The notes beneath the pieces are model-generated. The model searched no databases. It saw nothing but the letters and a program-made list of their open reading frames with translations, and was not told where the DNA came from. A stretch of DNA of 64,000 nucleotides from Actinomadura opuntiae (GTDB taxonomy: Bacteria > Actinomycetota > Actinomycetes > Streptosporangiales > Streptosporangiaceae): contig NZ_JASNWF010000004.1 of assembly GCF_030283205.1 (NCBI RefSeq), forward strand, positions 1-64,000. The letters run 5' to 3'. Of this stretch, positions 29,809 to 37,938 are shown piece after piece (position 1 is the first letter of the stretch; each line of letters begins with the position of its first letter). Position numbers and translations under genes: made by a program.

Positions 29809-30033
29809 TCAGGAGGAGTGGCGACCGTACTGCACGTAGACCAGGTAGACGGCGAGCGCGACACCGACGACCAGCCCGATCGGGATCAGCCACGCCCACC
29901 CGGTCCACCAGGACAGCAGCCACCCGATCCCGCCCCAGATGATCATGCCGGACAGGAGGTAGCTGGGCACGGACCAGGCGACGTCGGCGAATTCCCGCTG
30001 CCCGTCCTCGGGCCGGCGCTTCTGCTCGCTCAT
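29809..30033 (-). CDS. AtpZ/AtpI-like small membrane protein
   Basis: A 74 aa protein with two membrane segments (YLLSGMIIWGGIGWLLSWW and WLIPIGLVVGVALAVYLVYV). Size, GGIGWLLD-like motif and position just before atpB fit the AtpZ/AtpI accessory group, thought to help Fo assembly or magnesium uptake. It is 61 bp upstream of atpB. Confidence 0.8.
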   Translation of the reverse strand: MSEQKRRPEDGQREFADVAWSVPSYLLSGMIIWGGIGWLLSWWTGWAWLIPIGLVVGVALAVYLVYVQYGRHSS

Positions 30034-30111
30034 CGCGCTCCGGACGATAGCAGGCCATGCCTGCGGTGGTCATATTGGAGTAGTCCGCCAGGACCGTGCG
30101 CCGCGCGGACA

Positions 30112-30528
30112 TCACGGACTCCGGTCCAGGGCGCCTTCGGGCTCGTCAATGTAGGGCCGGCGCTGCAGGGCGACCCGGAACTCGGCGGCGATCCAGCACA
30201 GGGCCAGCGCGATCACCGCCCAGCCGAACACCTTGGTGTTCCAGACCGACACCCCGTCCATGGCCGTGACCAGCACCATCACCGCGAGGATCTTCACCAT
30301 GTAGCTGGCCAGCGCGGCCAGCATCATCGTCTGGGCGGAGATCCTCCCGGCCCAGGAGACCGCGACCGCGCTGATGGAGAAGAAGGCGAGCACCACGACG
30401 GTGGCCAGCGCCGCCGCCAGCGCGCCCTTGCCGCCCGCCGTCAGCAGGCCGATCAGGACGGCGCCCACCCCGACCGCCCCGGTCGGGATCGCGGCGCCGC
30501 GGAGGATCCGGGCGTCGGAAGATTGCAT
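30112..30528 (-). CDS. ATP synthase-associated membrane protein (AtpI-like)
   Basis: A 138 aa protein with four membrane segments (GAVGVGAVLIGLL, GALAAALATVVVLAFFSISAV, MLAALASYMVKILAVMVLV, FGWAVIALALCWIAAEF). It is the first gene of the atp operon and corresponds in position to Rv1303. Sequence is weakly conserved, but layout and place support an AtpI-like role. The promoter should lie in 30529-30620. Confidence 0.78.
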   Translation of the reverse strand: MQSSDARILRGAAIPTGAVGVGAVLIGLLTAGGKGALAAALATVVVLAFFSISAVAVSWAGRISAQTMMLAALASYMVKILAVMVLVTAMDGVSVWNTKVFGWAVIALALCWIAAEFRVALQRRPYIDEPEGALDRSP

Positions 30529-30962
30529 GAGGGCTCCACCTGGTCACGTTCAGTGGTCGTCTCTTGTTCGTGAAAGGTATCACAAGCGTCCGGAATGTCC
30601 ACAATTACCCTAGAGGTAACGCCGTGCCCGGCCGAGGTCCGGACCCGGAGTCGCGCTCGCACCACGGACCTTAACCCAGGTCAGGGCGCCCGATCCGGGG
30701 AACGGCCGGGACGCGCCGCAGGCCGCGGGCCCTGGCGGACACGAGGCGTGAACACGTGCGAGGGGGTCGTCGGACCCTACCCGAGCCCCGCTCGCTCCAC
30801 ACCGGTAATCCGAATGGTATTCGACGGCGTGTGGTACACCGTCCCGGCCCGGGGTGGCGCTCGTCACCGGCCCCGGACGGGCGTTCGCGCAGGCCGCCGA
30901 CCGGAACGGGCGGCCGGACGCGGGGCGGGGGTCAGAGCGGGCGGCCGGAGGCGGGCGGTGGG
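30529..30962. promoter_or_regulatory. Intergenic region with atp operon promoter
   Basis: No gene is seen in these 434 bp. On the minus strand TTGTGG and GATACC, 17 bp apart (about 30577-30605), are a plausible -35/-10 pair for the atp operon. Just upstream is the near-palindrome TTACCCTAGAGGTAA (30605-30619). Further up, a perfect CGAAT-GGT-ATTCG (30811-30823) is nested between CCACACCG and CGGCGTGTGG, which may be an operator or the end hairpin of the WecA-like gene. Confidence 0.4.
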
Positions 30963-32132
30963 TCAGACCGGGAGCCGCGGGCGGGCGGCGGGCTGCTGCC
31001 CGGTGTCGCCCGGCTCCGCCGCCGCGCCGCGCCGCCGGCCGCGCGGCCGGCCGAACCGCAGCATCAGCAGCACCCCGACGATCGCGGTCACCAGCGTCAC
31101 CCCGAGGGTGATCCACGCGGCGTTGAACAGCGCCAGCCCGACCAGCCCGGACGCCAGCAGCCCCACCCAGAAGTACATGATCAGCACGGCGCGGCGGGTA
31201 GAGTGGCCGAGCTTCAGCAGCCGGTGGTGCAGGTGCTGCTTGTCCGGCGAGAACGGCGACTTGCCCTGGTTGGTGCGGCGCCAGACCGCGAGCAGCATGT
31301 CCATGAACGGGACCGCGGCCACCGCCGGCACCAGCAGCAGCGGCACGTACAGCGGGAACAGCCCGTTGGCCAGCACCGCCGGGTCGAACTGCCCGGTCAG
31401 CAGGATGGTCGACGCGCTGAGCAGCAGCCCGATCAGCATCGAGCCGGTGTCCCCCATGAAGATCTTCGCGGGGCTGAAGTTGTGCGGCAGGAAGCCCAGG
31501 CACATCCCGAACAGCACGGCCGCGGTGAGCGTCGCCCCGCTCAGCGTGGTCATCCCGTTGGACTTGGTCAGCAGGTAGGCGTAGCCGAACAGGCCGAGCG
31601 CGGCGATCCCGACGACCCCGGCGGCCAGCCCGTCCAGCCCGTCGATGAAGTTCACCGCGTTGATCGTGGCGACCACGATGAGCACCGTCAGCGGCACCCC
31701 GTAAGCGGGCGGCAGCGACAGCGACTCCCCGCTCGGCAGCGGGATCGCGTAGATCTGGATGCCCTGCATGATGAAGATCCCGGCGGCCGCGACCTGCCCG
31801 GCGAACTTGGTGAGCGGGTCGACCTCCCACCGGTCGTCGGCGATCCCGACCAGCACGATCAGCCCGCCCGACATCAGCAGCGCCTTGCCCGCGCTGATGT
31901 CGCCGTTGGCCAGCACCTTGCGCATCTCCGGCAGCCCGGACGCGACCACCAGCGCGGCCACCATCCCGCCGAACATCGCCAGCCCGCCCAGCCGCGGCGT
32001 CGGAATCACGTGCACGTCCCGGTCGCGGGGCACGGCCTGCGCGCCGAACCAGACGGCGAACCGGCGCACCGCCGGCGTCAGCAGATAGGCGACCAGGGCG
32101 GCGACCAGGATGGTGAGCAGGTACTCCCGCAA
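30963..32132 (-). CDS. MraY/WecA-like polyprenyl-phosphate GlcNAc-1-P transferase
   Basis: A 389 aa membrane enzyme with about eleven hydrophobic segments. It has the family motifs NFIDGLDGLAAG, HNFSPAKIFMGDTGSMLIG and the C-terminal QHLHHRLLKLGHSTRRAVL. It should transfer a GlcNAc- or MurNAc-type sugar phosphate to decaprenyl/undecaprenyl phosphate for linkage-unit or envelope glycan synthesis, as Rv1302 (WecA) does in mycobacteria. The start is TTG 32132 with AGGGAGG upstream. The extreme C-terminus is an Arg/Ala tail. Confidence 0.9.
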   Translation of the reverse strand: MREYLLTILVAALVAYLLTPAVRRFAVWFGAQAVPRDRDVHVIPTPRLGGLAMFGGMVAALVVASGLPEMRKVLANGDISAGKALLMSGGLIVLVGIADDRWEVDPLTKFAGQVAAAGIFIMQGIQIYAIPLPSGESLSLPPAYGVPLTVLIVVATINAVNFIDGLDGLAAGVVGIAALGLFGYAYLLTKSNGMTTLSGATLTAAVLFGMCLGFLPHNFSPAKIFMGDTGSMLIGLLLSASTILLTGQFDPAVLANGLFPLYVPLLLVPAVAAVPFMDMLLAVWRRTNQGKSPFSPDKQHLHHRLLKLGHSTRRAVLIMYFWVGLLASGLVGLALFNAAWITLGVTLVTAIVGVLLMLRFGRPRGRRRGAAAEPGDTGQQPAARPRLPV

Positions 32133-32295
32133 CTCCCCCGCGCCTCCCTTCGCCGATCACCGCCGTCCGCGACCGCCCCGCCGGCGATCACCACTGGCCC
32201 ATGCCCCGAATGAACGCCCCGTCACCCGGACGAGGTTCCCGACCGGGTAAGACGTCCGTCCGGGGCGATCGGTTCGCCGTCGCGACCGACCAACT

Positions 32296-33294
32296 CTAGT
32301 CCCATCGGACCCCATCCGCCGCATATCGCGCCGTCCCGGACTTCCGGCCGCACACCACGGCCGCGCCCGCGATCACGAACGCCAGGCCCGCGAGGGTCCG
32401 GTCCCCCAGCGAGAACGCCCACGGGCCGCGGGCCAGCACGTCGTCGGCGGCGTCCGAGACGACCAGCAGCGCGCCCGCCGCCGCCAGCGCCGCGCCCACC
32501 GGCCGGGGCGGCACCGGCCCGCGCGCCGCCAGCACCACCGCGGCCAGCGCCAGCGCCAGCGCCGCGGTGCCCAGCCAGGTGCCCGCCCAGTGGGGCCGCG
32601 CGTAGTGCGGCGGCGCGACCGCGATCGCGTGCTTCGGCAGCCGGACCCGGACGGTCATCCCCTCGTGCGGGGCGAGCGCGCTCTGCGCGAAGTCCACCGC
32701 GTAGCGCCCGTCGCGGTGGCCCAGACAGCGCGTCGTCGCGCCCCGGCTGCCCGCCCGGCACGTCGCGTGCCGCAGCGGGACAGGCGACTCGACCCGGACG
32801 ACGGCGTCGCCGATCGGCACGCCCCAGCTCGTCCCGATCGCGTCCCAGACCAGCTCGTCGTGGTCGGCGTACGGGGTGAACGCCCAGCCCACGGCGTACT
32901 CGATCACGTACGCCTGGCGGCCGCGCACCTCGCGGTGCCGGTCGCCGACGGTGATCTGCAGGTCGTTCAGCAGCCGCATCGTCCGGGCGCGGGCGGGCGC
33001 GCCGGTCGAGGAGCCCGCGCTGACGTCCCGGACGTCGTACAGCCGGTTCGCGCGGCGGAACGGCACGCGCCGGACGATCCCGTGCTCGCCGCCCTCGTCG
33101 AAGTCGTAGGTGATCGTCTCGCGGACGTAGACCACCCCGTCGCGGCCGAGGGTGAGGACCACGTCGTAGGTCGGGATGCTCTCGGTGGGCAGCGGCCCGC
33201 CCGCCGCGTCCGCCGCCATGGCGGGCAGCGCGAACACGACGATCACCAGCAGCACGCCCGCGGCGAACGCGGGCCCCCGGACACGGCCACGCAT
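32296..33294 (-). CDS. DUF2207-type membrane protein
   Basis: A 332 aa protein: signal peptide (FAAGVLLVIVVFALPAMAADA), an external domain with the DUF2207 pattern (YDVVLTLGRDGVVYVRETIT, HGIVRRVPFRR, WAFTPYADHDELVWDAIG) and three C-terminal membrane segments. It is shorter than typical DUF2207 proteins (about 550-600 aa) because the long cytoplasmic Gly-rich end is missing. Function unknown. It lies between sua5 and the wecA-like gene, an insertion relative to the mycobacterial order. Confidence 0.8.
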   Translation of the reverse strand: MRGRVRGPAFAAGVLLVIVVFALPAMAADAAGGPLPTESIPTYDVVLTLGRDGVVYVRETITYDFDEGGEHGIVRRVPFRRANRLYDVRDVSAGSSTGAPARARTMRLLNDLQITVGDRHREVRGRQAYVIEYAVGWAFTPYADHDELVWDAIGTSWGVPIGDAVVRVESPVPLRHATCRAGSRGATTRCLGHRDGRYAVDFAQSALAPHEGMTVRVRLPKHAIAVAPPHYARPHWAGTWLGTAALALALAAVVLAARGPVPPRPVGAALAAAGALLVVSDAADDVLARGPWAFSLGDRTLAGLAFVIAGAAVVCGRKSGTARYAADGVRWD

Positions 33295-33407
33295 CTAAGA
33301 GAACTTATTGCAGCACTCCCGGCGCCAGGCGGTGAACCGCTCGTTCCTTACCCTGCCGCCATAAGCGTGCCGCCATTACCGTGCCGCCGGTCGGGGACGC
33401 GGTCGGC

Positions 33408-34547
33408 TCAGTGATCGTCCTTGGGCTTCGCGGGGGCGCCGGCGCCCGTCTCCGGCGCGTCCGCCGCCTCTTCGGGGACGTTCGGCGCGGCCTGCCCGGG
33501 CTTGGTCCTGTCGGGGTCCGAGGCTTCGGCAGGGGCCGCCGGAAGGCCCGCGTCCTCCTGCGGTGCCCGGGGCGCGTCGGCGGCCTCCGGCGGGACGCTG
33601 GGCGCGTTCGCGGCACCGGGCGGGACGGACGGCGCGTCCGCGGATTCCGGCGGCGCCGCGGGGGCGTCCGCGGCCCCGGCCGGGACGGACGGGGCGTCGC
33701 CGGGCTCGGCGGGGACGGAGGCGGGCTCAGCGGCCGCGGGGGCGGGCTCAGCGGGCGCGTGGGCGGCTTCGGTGAAGGAATGCTTGGTAAGGGAAGGCTT
33801 GGCTTCCCCGGCGCCGGAGGCGGCCGCTGTGAGCTCCGCGGGCTCGGCGGACTCAGCGGACTCGGCCGGCTCAGCGGACTCGGCGGGCTCGGCCGGCTCG
33901 TCCTCGTCGGTCAGCAGCACGCCGACGACTGCGCGGATCTTGTCCTCCGGGATCGCGCCGAGCCGCAGCAGCCGCGGCACCGAACCGGTCAGGTCCACGA
34001 TCGTGGACGGGTCGGCGTGCCCCGAGCGGCCGCCGTCCAGGTACACCGACACCGAGTCGCCGAGCATCTTCTCGGCCTCGTCGGCGTTGCGCGCGGCGGG
34101 CTCGCCGGACAGGTTCGCGCTGCTGACCGCGAGCGGCCCGGTCTCCTTGAGCACCTCAACGGCGAGCTCGTGCATCGGCATCCGGACCGCGACGGTCCCC
34201 CTGGTCTCGCCGAGGTCCCACATGAGGTTCGGGTTGGCGCGGCACACCAGCGTCAGCGCGCCGGGCCAGAACTCGTCGATCAGGTCCTGGCCGTAGGTGC
34301 CGAGGTCCTCGACCAGCGCGGTCGCGGCCCGCACGGACCCGACCAGGACGGGCGGCGGCATGTCGCGCCCGCGGCCCTTGGCGTCCAGCAGCGCCTGCAC
34401 CGCGGCGGGCGTGAACGCGTCGGCGCCGACCCCGTACACCGTGTCGGTCGGCAGGACGACCAGCTCGCCGCGCCGCACGGCCGAGACGGCCTCGGCGATT
34501 CCACGGGTGCGCTCCATCGGCTCGGAGCAGTCATAACGTCGGCTCAC
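33408..34547 (-). CDS. L-threonylcarbamoyladenylate synthase with Ala/Pro-rich tail
   Basis: Sua5/YrdC/TsaC enzyme making threonylcarbamoyl-AMP for the tRNA t6A37 modification, 379 aa. The YrdC domain (residues about 10-205) has LVVLPTDTVYGVGADAF, DMPPPVLVG, FWPGALTLV and PLAVSSANLSGEPAA. The rest, about 160 residues, is a low-complexity Ala/Glu/Pro tail with ESAEPAE and repeated ADAPSVPP-type units. The start is GTG 34547 (M-SRRYDCSEP), matching family N-termini. It follows prmC with 105 bp between. Confidence 0.9.
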   Translation of the reverse strand: MSRRYDCSEPMERTRGIAEAVSAVRRGELVVLPTDTVYGVGADAFTPAAVQALLDAKGRGRDMPPPVLVGSVRAATALVEDLGTYGQDLIDEFWPGALTLVCRANPNLMWDLGETRGTVAVRMPMHELAVEVLKETGPLAVSSANLSGEPAARNADEAEKMLGDSVSVYLDGGRSGHADPSTIVDLTGSVPRLLRLGAIPEDKIRAVVGVLLTDEDEPAEPAESAEPAESAESAEPAELTAAASGAGEAKPSLTKHSFTEAAHAPAEPAPAAAEPASVPAEPGDAPSVPAGAADAPAAPPESADAPSVPPGAANAPSVPPEAADAPRAPQEDAGLPAAPAEASDPDRTKPGQAAPNVPEEAADAPETGAGAPAKPKDDH

Positions 34548-34652
34548 GGTCGCCCGTCTTCCCATCTGCGCGGCGCTCGTCCTCTATGGCACGGCCCAGG
34601 ATAGCCCCGTGACGTGCGGTCCCGCGTGCGCGGAGCCCGCCGGGGACGCCCG

Positions 34653-35513
34653 CTAGTCGGAGACGAGGCGGGCGGTGACGAACCGGTCCCGGTTGGTGAG
34701 GTCGCGGCGGTTGCGGACGTCCCGCCAGCCGTTCTCCTCCGCGAAGACCCAGTAGACGCCGTTGCCCTGCAGGTCGCTGTGCTCGACGGCGACGTGGCCG
34801 CCCGGGCGCAGCAGGCGGCGGGCGGTGCGCTCGACGACCCGGATCGCGTCCAGGCCGTCGTCGCCGCCGCCCCACAGCGCGTCCGCCGGATCGTGGTCGC
34901 GGACGTCGCGGGGCACGTACTCCCACTCGCTCATCGGGATGTACGGGGGGTTGCTGACGACGAGGTCGACGGTGCCGTTCAGCTCCGGCAGCGCGTTGGC
35001 GAAGTCGCCCAGATGCAAGCGGACGCGGCCCCGCTCGTCCAGCTCCTCGATGTTGCGGGTCGCATGCACGAACGCCTTGGGGTCCTTCTCCACCGCATGC
35101 ACGCGCGCGCGAGGCGCCTCCAAGGCGATCGACAGCGCGATGGCGGCCGACCCCGTCCCGAGGTCGACGACCAGCGGGTCGCGGACGTCCATGTCGCGCA
35201 GCGTCTCCAGCGCCCAGCCGACCATCACCTCGGTCTCCGGACGCGGCACGAACACCCCCGGGCCGACCTTCAACTCCAGGTAGCGGAAGAACGCGCGGCC
35301 GGTGATGTGCTGGAGCGGCTCACCGGCCTCGCGGCGCGCGACGTACTCCCAGAACCGGGCGTCGAACGCGCTGTCGGGCACCCCGTGCAACTCCGAGCGC
35401 TTCACCCCGTGCACCGCCGCGGCCAGTTCCTCCGCGTCGGCACGCGGCGACGCGGCCCCAGCGTCGGCGAGCCGAGCAGTGGCCCTGGCGATCTCGTCCA
35501 GCAACAAACTCAT
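34653..35513 (-). CDS. prmC: Release factor N5-glutamine methyltransferase
   Basis: SAM-dependent methylation of the GGQ glutamine of release factors; 286 aa. SAM motif VVDLGTGSAAIAL, active-site NPPYIP and VPRPETE are present, with a helical N-terminal RF-binding domain. ATG 35513 (MSLLLDEIARA) is the start. It follows prfA, its substrate gene, separated by 52 bp with a GC hairpin. Confidence 0.95.
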   Translation of the reverse strand: MSLLLDEIARATARLADAGAASPRADAEELAAAVHGVKRSELHGVPDSAFDARFWEYVARREAGEPLQHITGRAFFRYLELKVGPGVFVPRPETEVMVGWALETLRDMDVRDPLVVDLGTGSAAIALSIALEAPRARVHAVEKDPKAFVHATRNIEELDERGRVRLHLGDFANALPELNGTVDLVVSNPPYIPMSEWEYVPRDVRDHDPADALWGGGDDGLDAIRVVERTARRLLRPGGHVAVEHSDLQGNGVYWVFAEENGWRDVRNRRDLTNRDRFVTARLVSD

Positions 35514-35528
35514 GGCCGTGCCCTTCGA

Positions 35529-35544
35529 GGGGGGACGACCCCCC
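35529..35544. terminator. GC hairpin between prfA and prmC
   Basis: GGGGGG (35529-35534), loop ACGA, CCCCCC (35539-35544), followed by a second C-run. It could act as an attenuator or RNA-stability element inside the prfA-prmC transcript. Confidence 0.45.
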
Positions 35545-35565
35545 ACGCCCCCCGGTTCGCTGCGC

Positions 35566-36630
35566 TCATGATTTCTGGGCTTCGGCCAGCCGGCGTTCCA
35601 TGTCGGCATCGACCAGCGCCTGCGTCACGTTGTGCAGGTCGCCGTCGAGCACCTGGTCGAGGTTGTAGGCCTTGTAGCCGACGCGGTGGTCGGAGATCCG
35701 GTTCTCCGGATAGTTGTAGGTGCGGACCCGCTCGGACCGGTCCACGGTGCGGACCTGGCTCTTGCGCTCCGCCGACGCCGCCGCGTCGGCCTCCTCCTGC
35801 GCCATCGCCAGCAGCCGGGACCGCAGGATCCGCAGCGCCTGCTCCTTGTTCTGCAGCTGGCTCTTCTCGTTCTGGCAGGAGACGACGACGCCGGTCGGCA
35901 GGTGCGTGATCCGGACCGCGGAGTCGGTGGTGTTGACGCTCTGCCCGCCCGGCCCGGACGAGCGGTACACGTCGATGCGCAGGTCGTTGGGGTCGATCTG
36001 GACGTCCACGTCCTCGGCCTCGGGCGTCACCAGGACGCCGACGGCGCTGGTGTGGATGCGGCCCTGCGACTCGGTCGCGGGCACCCGCTGGACCCGGTGG
36101 ACGCCGCCCTCGTACTTCAGCCGCGTCCAGACGCCCTCGTCCTGGGCGCTCCTGGCCTTCACCGCGACGGTGACGTCCTTGTAGCCGCCGAGATCGGACG
36201 GGTGGGAGTCGAGGACCTCGGTCTTCCAGCCGACCCGCTCGGCGTACCGCAGGTACATCCGCAGCAGGTCGCCGGCGAACAGCGCCGACTCCTCGCCGCC
36301 CTCACCGGCCTTGACCTCAAGGATCACGTCCTTGGCGTCGTTGGGGTCGCGGGGGACGAGCAACCGCCGCAGCCGCTCCTCCAGCTCGGCCCGGCGCCGG
36401 TCCAGGTCGGTGGCCTCGGCGGCGAACGCCTCGTCCTCGCCGGCCAGCTCGCGGGCGGTGCCGAGGTCGTCCTCGGTGGACGCCAGCTCGCGGTGCGTCT
36501 CGACGATCGGCCGCAGCTCGGCGTAGCGCTTGCCGAGCCGGCGCGCCAGGGACTGGTCGGCGTGGACGGACGGGTCGGCGAGCCGCCCCTCGATGTCGGC
36601 GTATTCGCTGATGAGTTCGTCGAGATTCAC
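35566..36630 (-). CDS. prfA: Peptide chain release factor 1
   Basis: Recognises UAA/UAG and triggers peptide release; 354 aa. The GGQ motif is in [17 protein letters not shown], and the RF1-type codon-recognition tripeptide PAT is in [15 protein letters not shown]. Length is normal. It is followed by prmC, which methylates the GGQ Gln. Confidence 0.97.
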   Translation of the reverse strand: MNLDELISEYADIEGRLADPSVHADQSLARRLGKRYAELRPIVETHRELASTEDDLGTARELAGEDEAFAAEATDLDRRRAELEERLRRLLVPRDPNDAKDVILEVKAGEGGEESALFAGDLLRMYLRYAERVGWKTEVLDSHPSDLGGYKDVTVAVKARSAQDEGVWTRLKYEGGVHRVQRVPATESQGRIHTSAVGVLVTPEAEDVDVQIDPNDLRIDVYRSSGPGGQSVNTTDSAVRITHLPTGVVVSCQNEKSQLQNKEQALRILRSRLLAMAQEEADAAASAERKSQVRTVDRSERVRTYNYPENRISDHRVGYKAYNLDQVLDGDLHNVTQALVDADMERRLAEAQKS

Positions 36631-36689
36631 GGTGTGTCCTGGCCCGTCCCGGCCCGGGGGCGCGGCGGCCTCCGGATGCCGACTCCGGA

Positions 36690-36720
36690 CGGCCCGGGGA
36701 CCTGGAGAGTCCCCGGGCCG
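36690..36720 (-). terminator. rpmE hairpin terminator
   Basis: CGGCCCGGGGA (36690-36700) pairs perfectly with TCCCCGGGCCG (36710-36720) over a 9-nt loop. It lies between rpmE and prfA. A GTGCGGCG-rich tract (about 36731-36776) sits beside it. Confidence 0.6.
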
Positions 36721-36783
36721 TCCCTGGTCGCTGTGCGGCGCTGTGCGGCGTACGCGGCGTGTGCGGCGCTGCGGCCCGCCGTG

Positions 36784-37002
36784 CTACTTGCCGGCCTTCT
36801 TCTTGCCGAAGCGCTGCTCGAAGCGCGCCACCCGGCCGCCGGTGTCGAGGATCTTCTGCTTGCCCGTGTAGAACGGGTGGCAGTTGGAGCACACGTCGGC
36901 GTGGATCACGCCGTTCTCGGCGGTGCTGCGGGTCTCGAAGGTGTTGCCGCACGTGCACGTCACGGTCGTGACGACGTAGTCCGGGTGGATGTCGGGCTTC
37001 AT
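36784..37002 (-). CDS. rpmE: 50S ribosomal protein L31
   Basis: 72 aa L31 of the zinc-binding type, with [10 protein letters not shown] and [12 protein letters not shown] giving the cysteine ligands. ATG 37002 is preceded by GAGGAG. The extension upstream in the open frame is not coding. Zinc-type L31 genes are often kept for zinc-replete growth. Confidence 0.97.
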   Translation of the reverse strand: MKPDIHPDYVVTTVTCTCGNTFETRSTAENGVIHADVCSNCHPFYTGKQKILDTGGRVARFEQRFGKKKAGK

Positions 37003-37204
37003 GGGTTCTCCTCGCATGGGGCGGTCGCCGGGCCCTCCCGCTCGCCGGGCCGTCTCCATGGGCGTGTTCCATGGGGCGGGGCCACGGGAGATGTGGGAGG
37101 CGTGAACCGGTACCGCAGCGGTTGCAGTCCAAGTGTGCCAGATACCGGAACGTGCCGAGGTCACCGGTCATTCCCGATCACGGCGGGCCGCGGCCCCCGG
37201 CGGG

Positions 37205-37858
37205 TCAGACGCCGGCGCGGCCGAGGTAGGCGAGCACGGCCATCACCCTGCGGTGCCCGCCCTGCGCGGGCTGCAGGTCGAGCTTGGCGAAGATGTTGGA
37301 GATGTGCTTCTCCACCGCGCCCTCGGTGACCACCAGGTCCTGCGCGATGGCGCCGTTGGAGCGGCCCTGCGCCATCAGCCCGAGCACTTCGCGCTCGCGC
37401 GGCGTCAACGCCTCCAGCGGGTCGCCGGTGCGGCGCCGGCCGAGCAGCTGCCCGATCACCTCCGGGTCGATCACCGTGCCGCCGGCGGCGATCCGGCGGA
37501 CCGCGTCGATGAACTCCGCGACGTCCGACACCCGCTCCTTCAGCAGGTACCCGACGCCCTCGGCGCCGCCGCCGATCAGGTCGGTCGCGTACCGCTCCTC
37601 CACGTACTGCGACAGCACGAGGATCGGCGTGCCGGGCCTGCGCTCGCGGACGGCCAGCGCCGCGCGCAGCCCCTCGTCGGTGAACGACGGCGGCATCCGC
37701 ACGTCCACGATCGCGAGGTCGGGCTCGTGCTCCTCGACGATGCCGAGCAGGCCCGGGCCGTCCCCCACCGTCGCGACCGTCTCGATCGCCGCGTCCGCGA
37801 GCAGCCGGACGAGCCCTTCGCGCAACAGCACCGAATCCTCGGCGATCACTACCCGCAT
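37205..37858 (-). CDS. NarL/LuxR-type response regulator
   Basis: 217 aa: receiver domain with phospho-acceptor Asp52 (LAIVDVRMPP) and Lys in GYLLKERV, and a C-terminal LuxR HTH (LTPREREVLGLMAQGRSNGA, then VEKHISNIFAKL). It partners the kinase gene 60 bp upstream. It is the best candidate to bind the palindrome found before the kinase gene and before the DUF4097 lipoprotein gene. Confidence 0.93.
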   Translation of the reverse strand: MRVVIAEDSVLLREGLVRLLADAAIETVATVGDGPGLLGIVEEHEPDLAIVDVRMPPSFTDEGLRAALAVRERRPGTPILVLSQYVEERYATDLIGGGAEGVGYLLKERVSDVAEFIDAVRRIAAGGTVIDPEVIGQLLGRRRTGDPLEALTPREREVLGLMAQGRSNGAIAQDLVVTEGAVEKHISNIFAKLDLQPAQGGHRRVMAVLAYLGRAGV

Positions 37859-37896
37859 GCGCCCATTATCGGGCCTGCGAACGGCGCGCGGGCCGC

Positions 37897-37938
37897 GTCA
37901 CCAGGTGCAGGGCAGGTGTCACCAGGTGCAGGGCAGGT
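37897..37938. repeat. 21-bp perfect tandem duplication over kinase stop codon
   Basis: GTCACCAGGTGCAGGGCAGG plus T occurs twice in a row (37897-37917 and 37918-37938). On the minus strand it repeats the last six kinase codons (DLPCTW, with HLPCTW in the second copy) and the stop codon. Confidence 0.85.

Noticed and set aside
36731..36776. GTGCGGCG-rich tract as a CRISPR or tandem array
   Set aside because: Short, imperfect 8-12 bp units without spacers; treated as simple sequence beside the rpmE terminator.
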